Translations under genes and position numbers: made by a program
Notes under the pieces: generated by a model
The model's database searches: none
What the model was told of the DNA's origin: nothing
What the model saw: only the letters and a program-made list of their open reading frames with translations
Source of the DNA: Neobacillus thermocopriae
GTDB taxonomy: Bacteria; Bacillota; Bacilli; Bacillales; Cytobacillaceae
Length of the DNA: 64,000 nt
Direction of reading: 5' to 3'
Assembly: GCF_010975035.1 (NCBI RefSeq)
Contig: NZ_JAAIUV010000004.1
Span: forward strand, 149,074 to 213,073
In this document: positions 16,789-25,148 of the stretch, piece by piece
Numbering within the stretch: position 1 is the stretch's first letter
Layout: the number at the start of each line of letters is the position of its first letter

Positions 16789-19700
16789 ATGAGAGCGATA
16801 ATTAGAGGAAAATGGTTCGTTCTGATCGCATGGATTGTTGTGATTGTGGGGTTATTCATGGCAGCTCCTAATATGGAAACGCTTGTCCGGGAAAAGGGAC
16901 AGATTTCGGTACCAGATGGATACTCTTCCACATTGGCTGAAAAAATCCTGAAAGATGTCCAATCATCTGAAAATAAAGGAAGTAACCTTCAGACCGCGCT
17001 CGTATTCCATAATGACAAAAAGCTGACAGAGAATGATTTTAAAAAGGCAGAAAAAGCGGTAAATGAACTGCAAAAACAAAAGGATAAACTAGGAATTACA
17101 GAAATACTCACCCATTTCCAACAGGAAGAATTAAAGGATCAACTTGTATCAAAGGATGGCAAAACGATTCTTGTCTCACTACAGGTGACATCCAATGGGC
17201 GAGAAGCAAAAGAAATACTTAAAGACCTAAATGAGGCCATTAAAGATTACGACATTGATCATTATTATACTGGAAGCTGGATTATTAGCGAAGATCTCGT
17301 TACGAACTCACAAGAAGGAGTAAAAAAGACGGAAGGGATTACGATCATTTTCATTCTGGTCGTTTTATTGCTTGTCTTCCGCTCCATTATTGCTCCCATT
17401 ATTCCATTAATTACCGTCGGTTTTAGTTATTTAGCAGCCCAATCCATCGTTGCGATATTAGTGGATAAAGTCGATTTCCCTCTTTCGACTTTTACTCAAA
17501 TTTTTTTAGTCGCCGTCCTCTTCGGGATCGGAACCGATTATTGTATTTTGCTGTTAAGCCGTTTTAAAGAAGAGCTCTCGAAAAATGAAAGTATTACGGA
17601 AGCGATCGTCACAACCTACCGAACGGCTGGAAAAACGGTATTTTTTAGTGGGATTGCTGTTTTAATTGGATTTGCTTCTATTGGTTTTTCAACCTTCCAG
17701 TTATACAAATCTGCAGCCGCGGTTGCAGTTGGAGTGGCACTTTTATTACTCGCACTCGTTACCATCGTTCCTTTTTTCATGGCCGTTCTCGGTCAGAAAT
17801 TGTTCTTTCCATCTAAAGGAAAATTAGAACATGCAGACAATAAACCTTGGGGATATATAGGCAACTTCTCGCTCAAACGACCTTTGATTGCGTTTCTAAT
17901 CGTTGCGGCTGTTTCAGTCCCCTTCTTAGTAACTTATAAAGGCCAATTATCATTTAACTCACTTGAAGAAATTGGGGATGACTATCCTTCCATCAAAGGA
18001 TTTAACATCATTTCAGATTCATTTGGACCTGGCGATTCCATGCCAACACAAATTGTCATTAAAAATGATGATGAAATGGATTCTTCTGAATATTTGGCCA
18101 TCACTGAAAATATTAGTCAAGAATTAGAAAAAGTGGATAGCGTAAAAACTGTTCGTTCCCTTACCCGTCCTACTGGCGATCCGATTGATGAAATGTATAT
18201 TTCCAAACAGGTTGAAACCTTAAATGATGGTTTAGACCAAGGGAATGATGGAATCAAACAAATACGTGATGGCTTGGCTGAAGCAAGCAATCAAATGATA
18301 GCCAATCAGCCAAAAATGAAAGAAGCCACAAACGGGATAAACCAATTAATATCAGGCACTGCCCAACTCAAAGATGGTTTAACTGAGGTACAAGGATATC
18401 TAGCGGACATTCAAAATGGGTTGATTCAAAGTTCCAGTGGAACGAGCCAATTAAAAGCTGGATTTGGAGAAATCAAGGCTGCTTCTCAACAAATTCTAGA
18501 TGGAAGCAAACAATTACAAGAAGGATATCAACAGACAGAAAAAGGCATTCAATTACTGAAAACTCAATATGAAGGTGTTGCAGAAAAAGTAGAACAATTA
18601 CATCAGAGCCTAGCTTCTTTAGACTCTCGTTTTGCCAATCTGGAATCAGAGTATCCAGACATTGTGACAAACCAAAACTATCAAACCATCAAAATGACGA
18701 TTATTGGAGTACCAGGTAATTCTAATTTACCTGGAGCCCAATTAGGAGTAAAACAACTTGCAGAAGGCCTAAGAATGTTAAATACACAGTTGGAAGCTGT
18801 ACAAAATGGTATTGCTACGGCCAATCGTGAATTTTCAAAACTCACTTCCGGTCATCAACAATTAATTACGGAAATGGAGAAATTTGTTCATGGACTAGAA
18901 GAACTAGAGAAAGGCTTAGAAACAATGGGCAATGGCCAAGGGGAAATTGTCTCCAATATGCCTCAATTCACCGAAGGATTAGACGACATGAAGATGGGCC
19001 AACAAGAACTTCTTAAAGGTTTTGAATCTATGGGCAGCCAAATCACTCAGTTATCTGATGGTTTATCCCAAAGTGTTAATGGATTAAATCAAGTTTCTGA
19101 TGGATTAAACTCTGCTCAAGATTATTTGACAAACGTTTCTAAGCAAGAGCGAAATGGTTTTTATCTTCCTGAGGAAATGCTAAATAACAAGGATTTTCAG
19201 CAAGTGTTCGATGCCTATTTATCTAAAGACCGAAAAGTGATGACGGTGGATGTTATATTTAATAAAAACCCTTATTCGAATGATGCCATCAAACGCATCT
19301 CCGATATTAAAGAAGCAGTGAACAGGGCTGTAAAGGATACGAAGTTAGAAAATGCCAAAGTGGCTGTCGGCGGTATATCCAGTATGCATAATGATCTGGA
19401 TATCATCTCCAAAGAAGATTATTCAAGAACTGTTGTGTTAATGCTTGCAGGGATTTTCCTTATTTTAATCGTTTTACTTCGTTCCCTCATCATGCCGATT
19501 TATTTAATTGGATCATTAATTCTAACCTACTATACGTCCATGTCGATTTCAGAAGTCATATTTGTCAATTGGTTAGGATATACCGGTATTAGCTGGGCCG
19601 TACCATTTTTTGCATTTGTCATTTTAGTAGCACTTGGTATTGACTATAGTATCTTCTTAATGGACCGTTTCAATGAATATCGGGAGCTACCTGTAGAACA

Positions 19701-19938
19701 AGCCATTTTAGAATCCATGAAAAAGATGGGCTCTGTCATTATTTCAGCGGCCGTCATTTTAGGCGGAACTTTTGCGGCCATGATGCCATCTGGTGTGTTG
19801 TCATTGCTTCAAATTGCTACTATTCTCTTAATTGGTTTAGCTTTATATGCTTTAATCGTTCTTCCTTTATTTGTTCCAGTCATGGTAAAAACTTTTGGTA
19901 AAGCCAACTGGTGGCCATTTGTAAAGCAAAATTCTTAA
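16789..19938 (+). CDS. ydgH: MMPL/RND-family membrane protein (YdgH-like)
   Basis: About 1049 residues. An N-terminal transmembrane helix is followed by two MMPL modules, at roughly residues 170-370 and 860-1045. Between them (about 430-800) lies a long extracytoplasmic region of repeated L-x-x-G/Q-x-x-x-L/I heptad-like units such as GLDQGNDGIKQIRDGL and GLSQSVNGLNQVSDGL, typical of coiled-coil MMPL proteins. The proton-relay-like motif GIGTDYCILLLSRFKEE recurs as LGIDYSIFLMDRFNEY. The start at 16789 follows TGGAGGA. These proteins move lipids or amphiphilic compounds; the cargo is unknown. It is probably under control of the adjacent MarR protein. Confidence 0.88.
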   Translation: MRAIIRGKWFVLIAWIVVIVGLFMAAPNMETLVREKGQISVPDGYSSTLAEKILKDVQSSENKGSNLQTALVFHNDKKLTENDFKKAEKAVNELQKQKDKLGITEILTHFQQEELKDQLVSKDGKTILVSLQVTSNGREAKEILKDLNEAIKDYDIDHYYTGSWIISEDLVTNSQEGVKKTEGITIIFILVVLLLVFRSIIAPIIPLITVGFSYLAAQSIVAILVDKVDFPLSTFTQIFLVAVLFGIGTDYCILLLSRFKEELSKNESITEAIVTTYRTAGKTVFFSGIAVLIGFASIGFSTFQLYKSAAAVAVGVALLLLALVTIVPFFMAVLGQKLFFPSKGKLEHADNKPWGYIGNFSLKRPLIAFLIVAAVSVPFLVTYKGQLSFNSLEEIGDDYPSIKGFNIISDSFGPGDSMPTQIVIKNDDEMDSSEYLAITENISQELEKVDSVKTVRSLTRPTGDPIDEMYISKQVETLNDGLDQGNDGIKQIRDGLAEASNQMIANQPKMKEATNGINQLISGTAQLKDGLTEVQGYLADIQNGLIQSSSGTSQLKAGFGEIKAASQQILDGSKQLQEGYQQTEKGIQLLKTQYEGVAEKVEQLHQSLASLDSRFANLESEYPDIVTNQNYQTIKMTIIGVPGNSNLPGAQLGVKQLAEGLRMLNTQLEAVQNGIATANREFSKLTSGHQQLITEMEKFVHGLEELEKGLETMGNGQGEIVSNMPQFTEGLDDMKMGQQELLKGFESMGSQITQLSDGLSQSVNGLNQVSDGLNSAQDYLTNVSKQERNGFYLPEEMLNNKDFQQVFDAYLSKDRKVMTVDVIFNKNPYSNDAIKRISDIKEAVNRAVKDTKLENAKVAVGGISSMHNDLDIISKEDYSRTVVLMLAGIFLILIVLLRSLIMPIYLIGSLILTYYTSMSISEVIFVNWLGYTGISWAVPFFAFVILVALGIDYSIFLMDRFNEYRELPVEQAILESMKKMGSVIISAAVILGGTFAAMMPSGVLSLLQIATILLIGLALYALIVLPLFVPVMVKTFGKANWWPFVKQNS

Positions 19939-19976
19939 ATTTATATAAATACTAGAAACGGATTATAAAAGTAAAA

Positions 19977-19997
19977 GACCGGCACATTCAGCCGGTC
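19977..19997 (+). terminator. Terminator of ydgH
   Basis: The stem GACCGGC/GCCGGTC is followed by seven T. The next 200 bp up to the serine hydrolase stop show nothing recognisable. Confidence 0.88.
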
Positions 19998-20196
19998 CTT
20001 TTTTTAGTTCGAATTGGAGAAAAATTTACTCTATCACCCGATGACGAGACGCTTTTACTCTCTTCCCTACCAGTCACCATCGATACACCATTCAGTTCAT
20101 CGTATTTCCTTTACCTCAGTCGGAGTGCCCCCACAAGGAAGGTTTCGGCAGCAAAATCTCGCCCGATCGAAAGCGATAGCTGTTATGCGTCGCTAA

Positions 20197-20979
20197 TCAG
20201 GTTGCTTCCGCTTTTCTTGTTATTTCATGATAAATATGTTTACCTATTCTACTTATGACTTGTCTGGCTTCATACGGATCTGAAAGCTTATCGGTTAATA
20301 TTGCCACATAGGCAGTTTTACTTCCCACTTTTAAAATGGCACAATCATTTTCGACATTTGGCAAACTGCCCGTTTTGTTAGCTGTAAACACCTTATCCGT
20401 GTCTATCATGGCTAGAAGTTTGTCATGGAACTGTTGAAAATGCAGGATATCTAGTGCCATTCTTCGGCTGTTTGCAGATAGAAAATCCCCTTCATGAATG
20501 ATCTTTAAACATTTCACCATATCACTTGGACTTGTCACATTATCCAAACCTTTTTCCTTGGCGGCAAAGTCCATCATTTTCCGTTGAAGTCTTGTTGTAT
20601 GAAGTTCAAGTTCTTCCATTGTCCGATTAATAGGATCCATTCCAACGAAATCAATGAGCATATTCGTAGCAGTATTATCAGAAACGGTGATCATTAAGGT
20701 CATAAGATCTTTAATGGTCAAAGAGAGATTTGTAGAAAGGGCTTGTATCACGCCAGAGCCGCCTGTCCTTTCCGTAATCTTTATGAATTCATCTACATCT
20801 ATGTTTCCATGTTCGCTCTGTTTCAGGCACTCCATTAAAATAGGGACTTTAATGACACTTGCGGAAGGAAACACTTCCTCACTATGAAACTCGTATCGTT
20901 CGTTTTCGATTTCAATAGCCACTCCCACTCTTCCCTTAAAGTCCACTAGTTCTTTGGTTATTTTTTCTTTCCAATTCAT
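20197..20979 (-). CDS. Class A beta-lactamase-fold serine hydrolase, no signal peptide
   Basis: About 260 residues with three active-site motifs of the penicillin-recognising fold: S41-V-I-K44, S100-D-N102 and K202-T-G204. The omega-loop Glu-x-x-Leu-Asn motif of true class A beta-lactamases is not seen; RKMMDFAAKEKG occupies that place. The start at 20979 follows GAGG and lies two bases past the ykfD stop. No signal peptide is present, so a cytoplasmic enzyme is likely. As the last gene of the ykf operon it probably hydrolyses a murein-derived peptide or ester; penicillin resistance is unlikely. Confidence 0.75.
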   Translation of the reverse strand: MNWKEKITKELVDFKGRVGVAIEIENERYEFHSEEVFPSASVIKVPILMECLKQSEHGNIDVDEFIKITERTGGSGVIQALSTNLSLTIKDLMTLMITVSDNTATNMLIDFVGMDPINRTMEELELHTTRLQRKMMDFAAKEKGLDNVTSPSDMVKCLKIIHEGDFLSANSRRMALDILHFQQFHDKLLAMIDTDKVFTANKTGSLPNVENDCAILKVGSKTAYVAILTDKLSDPYEARQVISRIGKHIYHEITRKAEAT

Positions 20980-20981
20980 CT

Positions 20982-21995
20982 TTACTTCCTCGTTACTGCC
21001 ACTTGAGAATAATCTGAACCCCAAGTCTTATTTTTTTCATAAAGATGGCAAGCCACATAGTGGTTATTCCCCATTTCTTTCCAATCAGGTTTTTTGGTTG
21101 CACAAATATCCATTGCCACTGGACAGCGTGTTCGAAACACACAGCCGCTTGGCGGGTTAATCGGACTTGGTAGCTCTCCCTTTAAAATAATCCGTTCACG
21201 CTGGTCTTCCACATCTGGATCAGGAATGGGGATGGCCGATAAGAGTGCTTGAGTATAAGGGTGCATTGGATTTCGATACAGTTCACTGCTTGAAGTAAGC
21301 TCAACCATCTGTCCTAAATACATAACCCCTATTCTATCGCTTATTTGTTTCACCATTGATAAATCATGAGCAATAAACAAATACGTCAATCCTTTTTCTC
21401 TTTGAAGCCGCTTCAACAAATTGACTACCTGAGCTTGGACAGACACATCTAACGCAGAAATGGGTTCATCTGCAATAATAAATTCGGGGTCTAAAGCGAG
21501 CGCACGGGCGATACCAATTCTTTGTCGTTGGCCGCCGCTGAATTCATGTGGATAGCGATTGGCATGATCCTTATGTAGACCAACATCCTCTAATAACTGG
21601 TACACTCGTTGCAATCGTTCTTGTTTATTCGGAAATAATCCGTGAACTTCCATTGGCTCGGAAATAATCTCACTGACTGTCGACCTTGGGTTTAATGATG
21701 CGTAAGGGTCTTGAAAAATCATTTGCATTTGCCGATGAAAAGAAAATCGTTCTTTTTTCGTAAGAGTATGAACATTTTTTCCGTTAAAAATGACTTCACC
21801 ATCTGTCCGATCATAAAGACCGATGATTGTTCTACCTGCTGTAGATTTTCCACAACCAGACTCGCCGACAATCCCAAATGTTTCTCCTTTATAGATATGA
21901 AAAGATATCCCATCTACTGCCTTTAATATTTCATTTTTCCCCAAATGAAAATGCTTCTTCAAATTCGTTACTTTCAATAATACTTCCTTTTCCAT
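20982..21995 (-). CDS. ykfD: Oligopeptide ABC transporter ATPase (DppF/OppF type)
   Basis: A 337-residue ATPase. Walker A is GESGCGKSTAGRT near residue 50, the Q-loop MIFQDPYASLNPR, the signature FSGGQRQRIGIARAL, Walker B FIIADEPISALD and the switch IAHDLSM. The C-terminal oligopeptide-transporter extension has the cysteine cluster CVFRTRCPVAMDIC. The ATG at 21995 follows GGGGGAG and overlaps the end of ykfC closely. DppD is the only other ATPase here, so YkfD is probably the second nucleotide-binding subunit of the Dpp importer. Confidence 0.9.
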   Translation of the reverse strand: MEKEVLLKVTNLKKHFHLGKNEILKAVDGISFHIYKGETFGIVGESGCGKSTAGRTIIGLYDRTDGEVIFNGKNVHTLTKKERFSFHRQMQMIFQDPYASLNPRSTVSEIISEPMEVHGLFPNKQERLQRVYQLLEDVGLHKDHANRYPHEFSGGQRQRIGIARALALDPEFIIADEPISALDVSVQAQVVNLLKRLQREKGLTYLFIAHDLSMVKQISDRIGVMYLGQMVELTSSSELYRNPMHPYTQALLSAIPIPDPDVEDQRERIILKGELPSPINPPSGCVFRTRCPVAMDICATKKPDWKEMGNNHYVACHLYEKNKTWGSDYSQVAVTRK

Positions 21996-21996
21996 A

Positions 21997-22905
21997 TTAC
22001 TCCCCCGTCTCTCGCCAATAGCGTCGTGCAGCACATAATTCTTTTTCATAGATGGTTCCAGCTAATGGTATGATTTCAATGGATTTTCCTGTGTTAGGGG
22101 AATGAAGAAGCTTTCCTTCTCCATAGTAAATTCCGACATGGTGGATTCTCCCTTTCCCTTCCTCATAGGCAAAAAACAGTAAATCACCAGGTTCAATATT
22201 GGATAAAGGAATCGCTTTACCAGCCATTGCTTGATCAGAAGCATCTCGGGGAATGGTATAACCATTGGCTTTACACATGGAATAACTGAAACCAGAGCAA
22301 TCATACCCATAACTACTCATACCTCCCCATAGGTATGGAAGACCGAGAAATTGTTTGCCGGAAGCAACAATGTCGCTGCCTGTTCCTTGAAATCTAGCTG
22401 TTAAAGATTCATATACGGCCACTTGTTTCCTATCCAATATCCCCGTACCCTCAGGTGTTTGAACGACGACTTGTTGATCGTTTTCCTTTAATAATGGGAG
22501 AACCGTCTGGTATGAGAGTTCCATCTTTTGCGATAATCGGGCTTTCGGTTTATTGACCACCGCAACCGGTCCAGTATTCAAATTCCAATTTTCTGGTCGT
22601 TTTTTCAACTGACATGTCGGCATCCAGCCTGGGTATCCTAATTCATTTTTCGAGGAAGGCTGCTCAGGTACAATAATATGAGCCCAACCATTCTTCTCTT
22701 CAATGACCAATACCTCCTGGCCGAATAAAACTTGGGTTTGCACTAGATTGTCTTCACATAATCCTAATCTACTTTCATAGGATAATTTCGATAACCAACG
22801 ATCGATTTGTACTGGATTTGTAATGGCATCCACATCGATTTCTCTCGCTGAATCGTAATGGGTCCAGACCGTTGCTACCGATACATTGACGAGCCGTTTA
22901 TCCAT
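21997..22905 (-). CDS. ykfC: Gamma-D-glutamyl-L-diamino acid endopeptidase, NlpC/P60 family
   Basis: A 302-residue protein with two SH3-like regions (about residues 1-180) and a C-terminal NlpC/P60 domain. The catalytic cysteine lies in SSYGYDCSGFSYSMCKANGY, the histidine in GRIHHVGIYYGEG, and the substrate-contact loop is GLPYLWGG. YkfC cuts the bond between gamma-D-Glu and the diamino acid in free murein peptides. No signal peptide is seen, fitting a cytoplasmic recycling role. The start overlaps the end of ykfB by eight bases. Confidence 0.93.
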   Translation of the reverse strand: MDKRLVNVSVATVWTHYDSAREIDVDAITNPVQIDRWLSKLSYESRLGLCEDNLVQTQVLFGQEVLVIEEKNGWAHIIVPEQPSSKNELGYPGWMPTCQLKKRPENWNLNTGPVAVVNKPKARLSQKMELSYQTVLPLLKENDQQVVVQTPEGTGILDRKQVAVYESLTARFQGTGSDIVASGKQFLGLPYLWGGMSSYGYDCSGFSYSMCKANGYTIPRDASDQAMAGKAIPLSNIEPGDLLFFAYEEGKGRIHHVGIYYGEGKLLHSPNTGKSIEIIPLAGTIYEKELCAARRYWRETGE

Positions 22906-23998
22906 TTGACCCCCCTCCTTCTAACTCTACATTTTTAATCCCAAGACCAGCTTCATCTGAAAAAGTGATCAACCTTCCTTGATAATGAATGCCACCTTCT
23001 ACTATATCTTTCGCCAACATGAGAGGAGCATCAAAATCAAATCGTGTAATATTTTTCTTACTAGCAGCAAAATAGGCAGCAGCTGTGATTCCGAGACGAG
23101 TTTCAATCATGCTTCCTACCATGCATTCCACTCCACATATTTCTGCCATTTGATTAATGATCTGTGCTTGATAAATACCTCCGGCCTTCATCAGCTTAAT
23201 ATTAATCAAGTCAGCACTTCTTGTTTTCAATACTTGAAATGCCTGTTTTGGTGAAAAAACACTTTCATCTGCCATGATTAAGGTATCCACATGGTCAGTC
23301 ACCTGTTTTAATCCCTCTAAATCATCTGCTTTAACAGGCTGCTCCACCAACTCGATTTCAAGTCCGCTATCTTCCATTTTCCGAATCGCACGGATGGCAT
23401 CCTTAGCCGTCCACCCTTGATTCGCATCGAGACGGATTTTTATTTGGTTACCAACCCGGTTTCTAATTTCTCGAATCCGATCAAGATCCCTTGAAATATC
23501 ATCTTTTCCCACTTTCACCTTTAGTACATTAAAGCCTTGTTGAATATAAGATACTGCGTCCTCTGACATTTCTTTCGGATCATTGACACTTACGGTGAAA
23601 TCCGTCTCCATTTTACTCTTATGTCCACCAAGAAATTGATAAAGAGGCAGGCGGCAATATTGGGAAATACAATCATATACAGCCATATCGATGGCAGCCT
23701 TTGCACTTGAATTGCCAATGAGAATGGTTTTAAGTTCCTGAAAAATTGACTCATAGTTTAATAGATTTTTCTTTTCTAAAAATGGTTTGATAACGTGTTG
23801 GATCGCTGATTCAATCGATTGTAGACTATCACCTGTAATGACAATGGTCGGAGGGGCTTCTCCCCAGCCGATTATCCCATTATCACAGATAATTTTTACA
23901 ATGATAGATTCTGCTGTCGTCACTGTTCTTAGAGCCGTTTTGAATGGTTTAGCAAGAGGTACAGCTACTCTATAAGTTTCGATTCGTTCCACTTTCAT
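22898..23998 (-). CDS. ykfB: L-Ala-D/L-Glu epimerase, enolase superfamily
   Basis: A 366-residue enolase-superfamily enzyme of the muconate-lactonising subgroup. The catalytic lysine motif NVLKVKVG near residue 160, RLDANQGW near 190, ELVEQPV near 217 and ADESVFS near 242 supply the base and the Mg ligands; the second lysine is in INIKLMKAGG. It converts L-Ala-D-Glu from murein peptides to L-Ala-L-Glu for ordinary dipeptidases. The ATG at 23998 follows AAGGACGG. A yitF-type enolase-superfamily enzyme is possible but the ykf context decides. Confidence 0.92.
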   Translation of the reverse strand: MKVERIETYRVAVPLAKPFKTALRTVTTAESIIVKIICDNGIIGWGEAPPTIVITGDSLQSIESAIQHVIKPFLEKKNLLNYESIFQELKTILIGNSSAKAAIDMAVYDCISQYCRLPLYQFLGGHKSKMETDFTVSVNDPKEMSEDAVSYIQQGFNVLKVKVGKDDISRDLDRIREIRNRVGNQIKIRLDANQGWTAKDAIRAIRKMEDSGLEIELVEQPVKADDLEGLKQVTDHVDTLIMADESVFSPKQAFQVLKTRSADLINIKLMKAGGIYQAQIINQMAEICGVECMVGSMIETRLGITAAAYFAASKKNITRFDFDAPLMLAKDIVEGGIHYQGRLITFSDEAGLGIKNVELEGGGSNG

Positions 23999-24011
23999 TT
24001 GTATCCGTCCT

Positions 24012-24935
24012 TCACAGGATGCCGCTTTCGACAACCAGTCTTTTTTCGAATGTATTCATTTCTGCATGAACGCCTAAAGGAATGGAAATATGTGGGTTAC
24101 AATGCCCAATCTGGAATCCTCCGATTGCAGGCTTATTAGCTAATTTCATATAATGATTGATCACTTCTTCAAGCGATAAAGATAGTTCTCTTTTTGGAGT
24201 ACAATCACAAAAATCACCAATGATTATTCCGTTTGCCTCCTGTAGTTTTCCAGCCAAATAAAGTTGGTTCAACATCCGGTCCACCGCACGTGGCTCCTCA
24301 TTAATATCCTCAATTAATAGCAACTTTCCTTTTGTATCAACCTCAAATGGTGTACCCAATGTACTTACTAAGAGGGAAAGATTGCCGCCAATGATGGGGC
24401 CACTGGCTTTCCCTTCAACCACCACTTTTAATAGAGATAATTGTTCCGTATAGTCTAGCTTTCGTTGCTCAAATAATTGTAGAAATCCTTCTTTGGAAAG
24501 TGGGTGTGTATCTTCTTTGCCAATATCGGACCCAAGCATAGGTCCGTGAAAGGTTACGAGTCTTGTTTTTTGATAGATGGCCGTATGTAAGAACGTTATA
24601 TCACTGTATCCCCAAAATATTTTTGGATTTTTCTTAATGATTTCGAATTCTAACTTTTTAGCCAATCTACCTGTACCGTATCCCCCACAGGCACAAATAA
24701 TGGCTTTTACCTCCTGATCTAAAAACATTTCATGTAAATCTTCTACTCTTTCTTCGTCAGTACCGGCTAAATACCCATTAATGTTCTTAACGTTTTTTCC
24801 TAATTTTACTTTTAAACCTAAACCTTTTAAAAAAAGAATTCCCCGCTCAAGATTTTCTAAATTGGGCGGACTTGCCGGGGCAATAATTCCAACGAAATCT
24901 CCTTTTTTCAACCGACTTGGCTTTACTATACTCAT
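24012..24935 (-). CDS. ykfA: LD-carboxypeptidase, S66 family
   Basis: About 307 residues of the serine peptidase family S66. The nucleophile lies in FHGPMLGSD near residue 120 (typical G-x-M-x-S-D), with GYSDIT preceding it. The Glu of the triad is probably in LLIEDINEEPRAVDRML and the His in IGHCNPHISIPLG. It removes the terminal D-Ala from murein tetrapeptides in the cytoplasm. I prefer the ATG at 24935, preceded by GGGG. It is the first ykf gene, downstream of a terminator and an inverted-repeat element that lie between it and dppE. Confidence 0.92.
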   Translation of the reverse strand: MSIVKPSRLKKGDFVGIIAPASPPNLENLERGILFLKGLGLKVKLGKNVKNINGYLAGTDEERVEDLHEMFLDQEVKAIICACGGYGTGRLAKKLEFEIIKKNPKIFWGYSDITFLHTAIYQKTRLVTFHGPMLGSDIGKEDTHPLSKEGFLQLFEQRKLDYTEQLSLLKVVVEGKASGPIIGGNLSLLVSTLGTPFEVDTKGKLLLIEDINEEPRAVDRMLNQLYLAGKLQEANGIIIGDFCDCTPKRELSLSLEEVINHYMKLANKPAIGGFQIGHCNPHISIPLGVHAEMNTFEKRLVVESGIL

Positions 24936-24961
24936 GAAAAAACCCCATTTCATGTTTTTAT

Positions 24962-25080
24962 CAGATAAGCGTAAGCCCCTAATCAGCGGATAGGACCATC
25001 ACCTCTCCAACGAATTCTTGATTCTGAATTGAAATGTGACAATGTCTTGTCACTAGGGAACTTACGCTTTACCTATCTCC
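24962..25080 (-). other. Inverted-repeat element, candidate structured RNA or MITE
   Basis: On the minus strand AAGCGTAAG-TT-CCCTA near the 5' end pairs with TAGGG-G-CTTACGCTT near the 3' end. This closes a ~100-nt loop that contains a perfect GTGACAA-GACA-TTGTCAC hairpin and other short pairings. It ends about 25 bases before the ykfA start. I do not recognise it as a known riboswitch. It may be a leader RNA tuning ykfABCD relative to dpp, or a small non-coding mobile repeat. Confidence 0.5.
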
Positions 25081-25111
25081 ATGTTGAAAAGATATTTTCT
25101 TAACTTAGGAG

Positions 25112-25142
25112 AAAAGGAATGTTCCTGATGAACATCCCTTTT
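25112..25142 (-). terminator. Internal terminator after dppE
   Basis: The stem AAAAGGAATGTTC/GAACATCCCTTTT has one mismatch and a 5-nt loop and is followed by a weak T tract (TTTTC) on the minus strand. It probably attenuates read-through from dpp into ykf. Confidence 0.6.
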
Positions 25143-25148
25143 ACTAGT

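Noticed and set aside
20197..20979. Class A beta-lactamase resistance gene
   Set aside because: No signal peptide, no omega-loop Glu motif, and it sits inside a murein-peptide operon; called a serine hydrolase instead.
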